DNA of 64,000 bases from Dulcicalothrix desertica PCC 7102 (GTDB taxonomy: Bacteria > Cyanobacteriota > Cyanobacteriia > Cyanobacteriales > Nostocaceae), in the NCBI RefSeq assembly GCF_003991905.1, contig NZ_RSCL01000016.1, positions 186,001-250,000 on the forward strand. The letters run 5' to 3'. The notes under the pieces were generated by a model that was not told the origin of the DNA, searched no databases, and worked only from the letters and a program-made list of their open reading frames with translations. Position numbers and translations under genes: made by a program. Positions within the stretch are counted from its first letter, which is position 1; every line of letters begins with the position of its first letter. Shown here piece after piece: positions 63,180 through 64,000 of this stretch.

Positions 63180-63991
63180 CTAACCTACGTGGGGAATCCG
63201 AATTACAAAAGTAGCATCATTCCCTGGTGAGGAAATGCACTCTAAACTACCACTATGTTTTTCAGTCACAATTTGATAGCTTATAGATAATCCCAAACCC
63301 GTACCTTTACCTTCTGGTTTAGTAGTAAAGAAAGCTTTAAATAATTTCTGTCTTACTTCCTCACTCATACCCATACCATTGTCACCGACTCAAATAAATA
63401 ATTTAGAATCAGCTTGTGCAAATGCAACGCATAAAGTCCATACCCATCTTCGTATTTTTGGTAATTAGCAAGAGACTGTACCTCGTCATAAACATCACCC
63501 GTGAGTCGGCAAGGATAAATCGAATGTCCCATGAGGTTGAGAACGACTTGGTGTATCATCTCGGTATGGCTTAACTGAACTTCTTGCCGAGAGGAGCGAA
63601 TTGTTTCTATATGGAATGCGATTTGAGATTCAAGAGAAGAAAGTGTTTGCCCAGTCCAATAAGAATAATTAATTCTAATTCTGGAATTGCATCAATAATG
63701 ATTTGGGCATTGTTCCTCAAAGCATTTAAAAAAATCTTTTTCCAATATTGTAAACGTTCCTGACTTTCTGTTAGTAGCTGACTAATTAACCCGCGATAAG
63801 CTTGTAATGGCGCCGATAAAGGAATGTTACGTTTAAACTGGTCAAATTTACCAGAGGTCAAATAACCTTTTCGTCTGGTTAAATTTCTGATAATTTCATT
63901 AATTAATGCTGTTTTACCAAATAATGGTGTTTATGCCTTCATAAACTATCTCGGTAATCTCATAGCTTGTTATTATAAAATTTGACGGCAT
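63180..63991 (-). pseudogene. Collapsed giant Ser/Thr kinase-AAA-histidine kinase gene
   Basis: Fragments of one large gene occur in order on the minus strand. An ATG at 63991 starts SEIMPSNFIITSYEITEIVY, the usual N-terminus before the Ser/Thr kinase. After a frame change comes the AAA ATPase segment (63607-63870: SGKFDQFKRNIPLSAPLQAY and QLLTESQERLQYWKKIFL). Next a middle segment (63365-63559, VVLNLMGHSIYPCRLTGDVY), then the end of a histidine kinase ATPase domain (63180-63374, MGMSEEVRQKLFKAFFTTKP, KGTGLGLSISYQIV). Intact relatives have about 1800-2000 codons; only about 270 remain, with several deletions and frame breaks. Confidence 0.85.
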
Positions 63992-64000
63992 AATTTCACT

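Overview
The window reads as the chromosome of a filamentous, probably heterocyst-forming cyanobacterium (Nostocales-like). Supporting genes are light-independent protochlorophyllide reductase ChlB, a high-light-inducible protein with an HLR1 promoter site, a Mo-nitrogenase C-terminal-domain protein, COP23, FHA and multi-PAS signalling proteins, and several classes of short dispersed repeats typical of this group. The DNA is AT-rich. The hexamer GGCGCC is very frequent in both strands' genes, while I saw no copy of the usual cyanobacterial octamer GCGATCGC. No tRNA, rRNA or CRISPR array was seen. The species cannot be named from this evidence.

Layout. 1-7.2 kb: 3' end of mfd, a 5'-truncated DUF3291 gene, an FAD monooxygenase, a Mo-nitro_C protein, a creatininase-family hydrolase and an ACT-domain malic enzyme. 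7.2-9.1 kb: an apparently intact IS607-type element (serine recombinase tnpA plus tnpB). 9.3-23.7 kb: a signalling block with a Ser/Thr kinase, an OmpR/Hpt/REC/REC regulator, a CheR methyltransferase, two related small coiled-coil proteins, FtsH, a three-PAS histidine kinase and a CheB-CheR-PAS-kinase-REC hybrid whose methyltransferase core is missing. 23.8-32.3 kb: an accessory region with two trypsin-like proteases and COP23, a GNAT enzyme, protease and TPR remnants, a collapsed FHA-ABC transporter gene, a two-gene Mrr-like nuclease/TOPRIM-like operon and a tandem paralogue pair with one frameshifted copy.

32.5-54.6 kb is mostly housekeeping: chlB, an M50 protease, two FHA proteins, pgl, rph, an adenylate kinase, a CobO-like protein with dcd, thyX carrying a mini-intein, hlip, a peroxiredoxin-like protein, aroA, a DUF2079 membrane protein, GDYXXLXY and DUF2157 proteins, an RNase II family gene with rpsR and rpmG, an RDD protein and moeA. 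54.9-64 kb: a Phd-like/HNH pair, a double GNAT, ureDABC, a Trypco1-domain gene with a truncated AAA gene, a REC-histidine kinase and the wreck of a giant Ser/Thr-AAA-histidine kinase gene.

Two themes run through the window. First, large modular genes have collapsed by internal deletion, in frame at 22.68 kb and 30.04 kb and with frame loss at 63.2-64 kb. Second, short dispersed repeats (heptamer tandem repeats, GGCAACGGAT elements, GAGACGCGATTAATCGCGTCTC palindromes, CCCCCCTTATTAAGGGGGG elements) reach into reading frames. They appear in frame inside ureC, ureD and the triple-REC regulator, provide stop codons for two genes, and adjoin several truncated genes. The best candidates for an undescribed system are the overlapping Mrr-like nuclease/TOPRIM-like pair at 30.2-31.3 kb and the small coiled-coil protein family placed beside the CheR and PAS-kinase genes.
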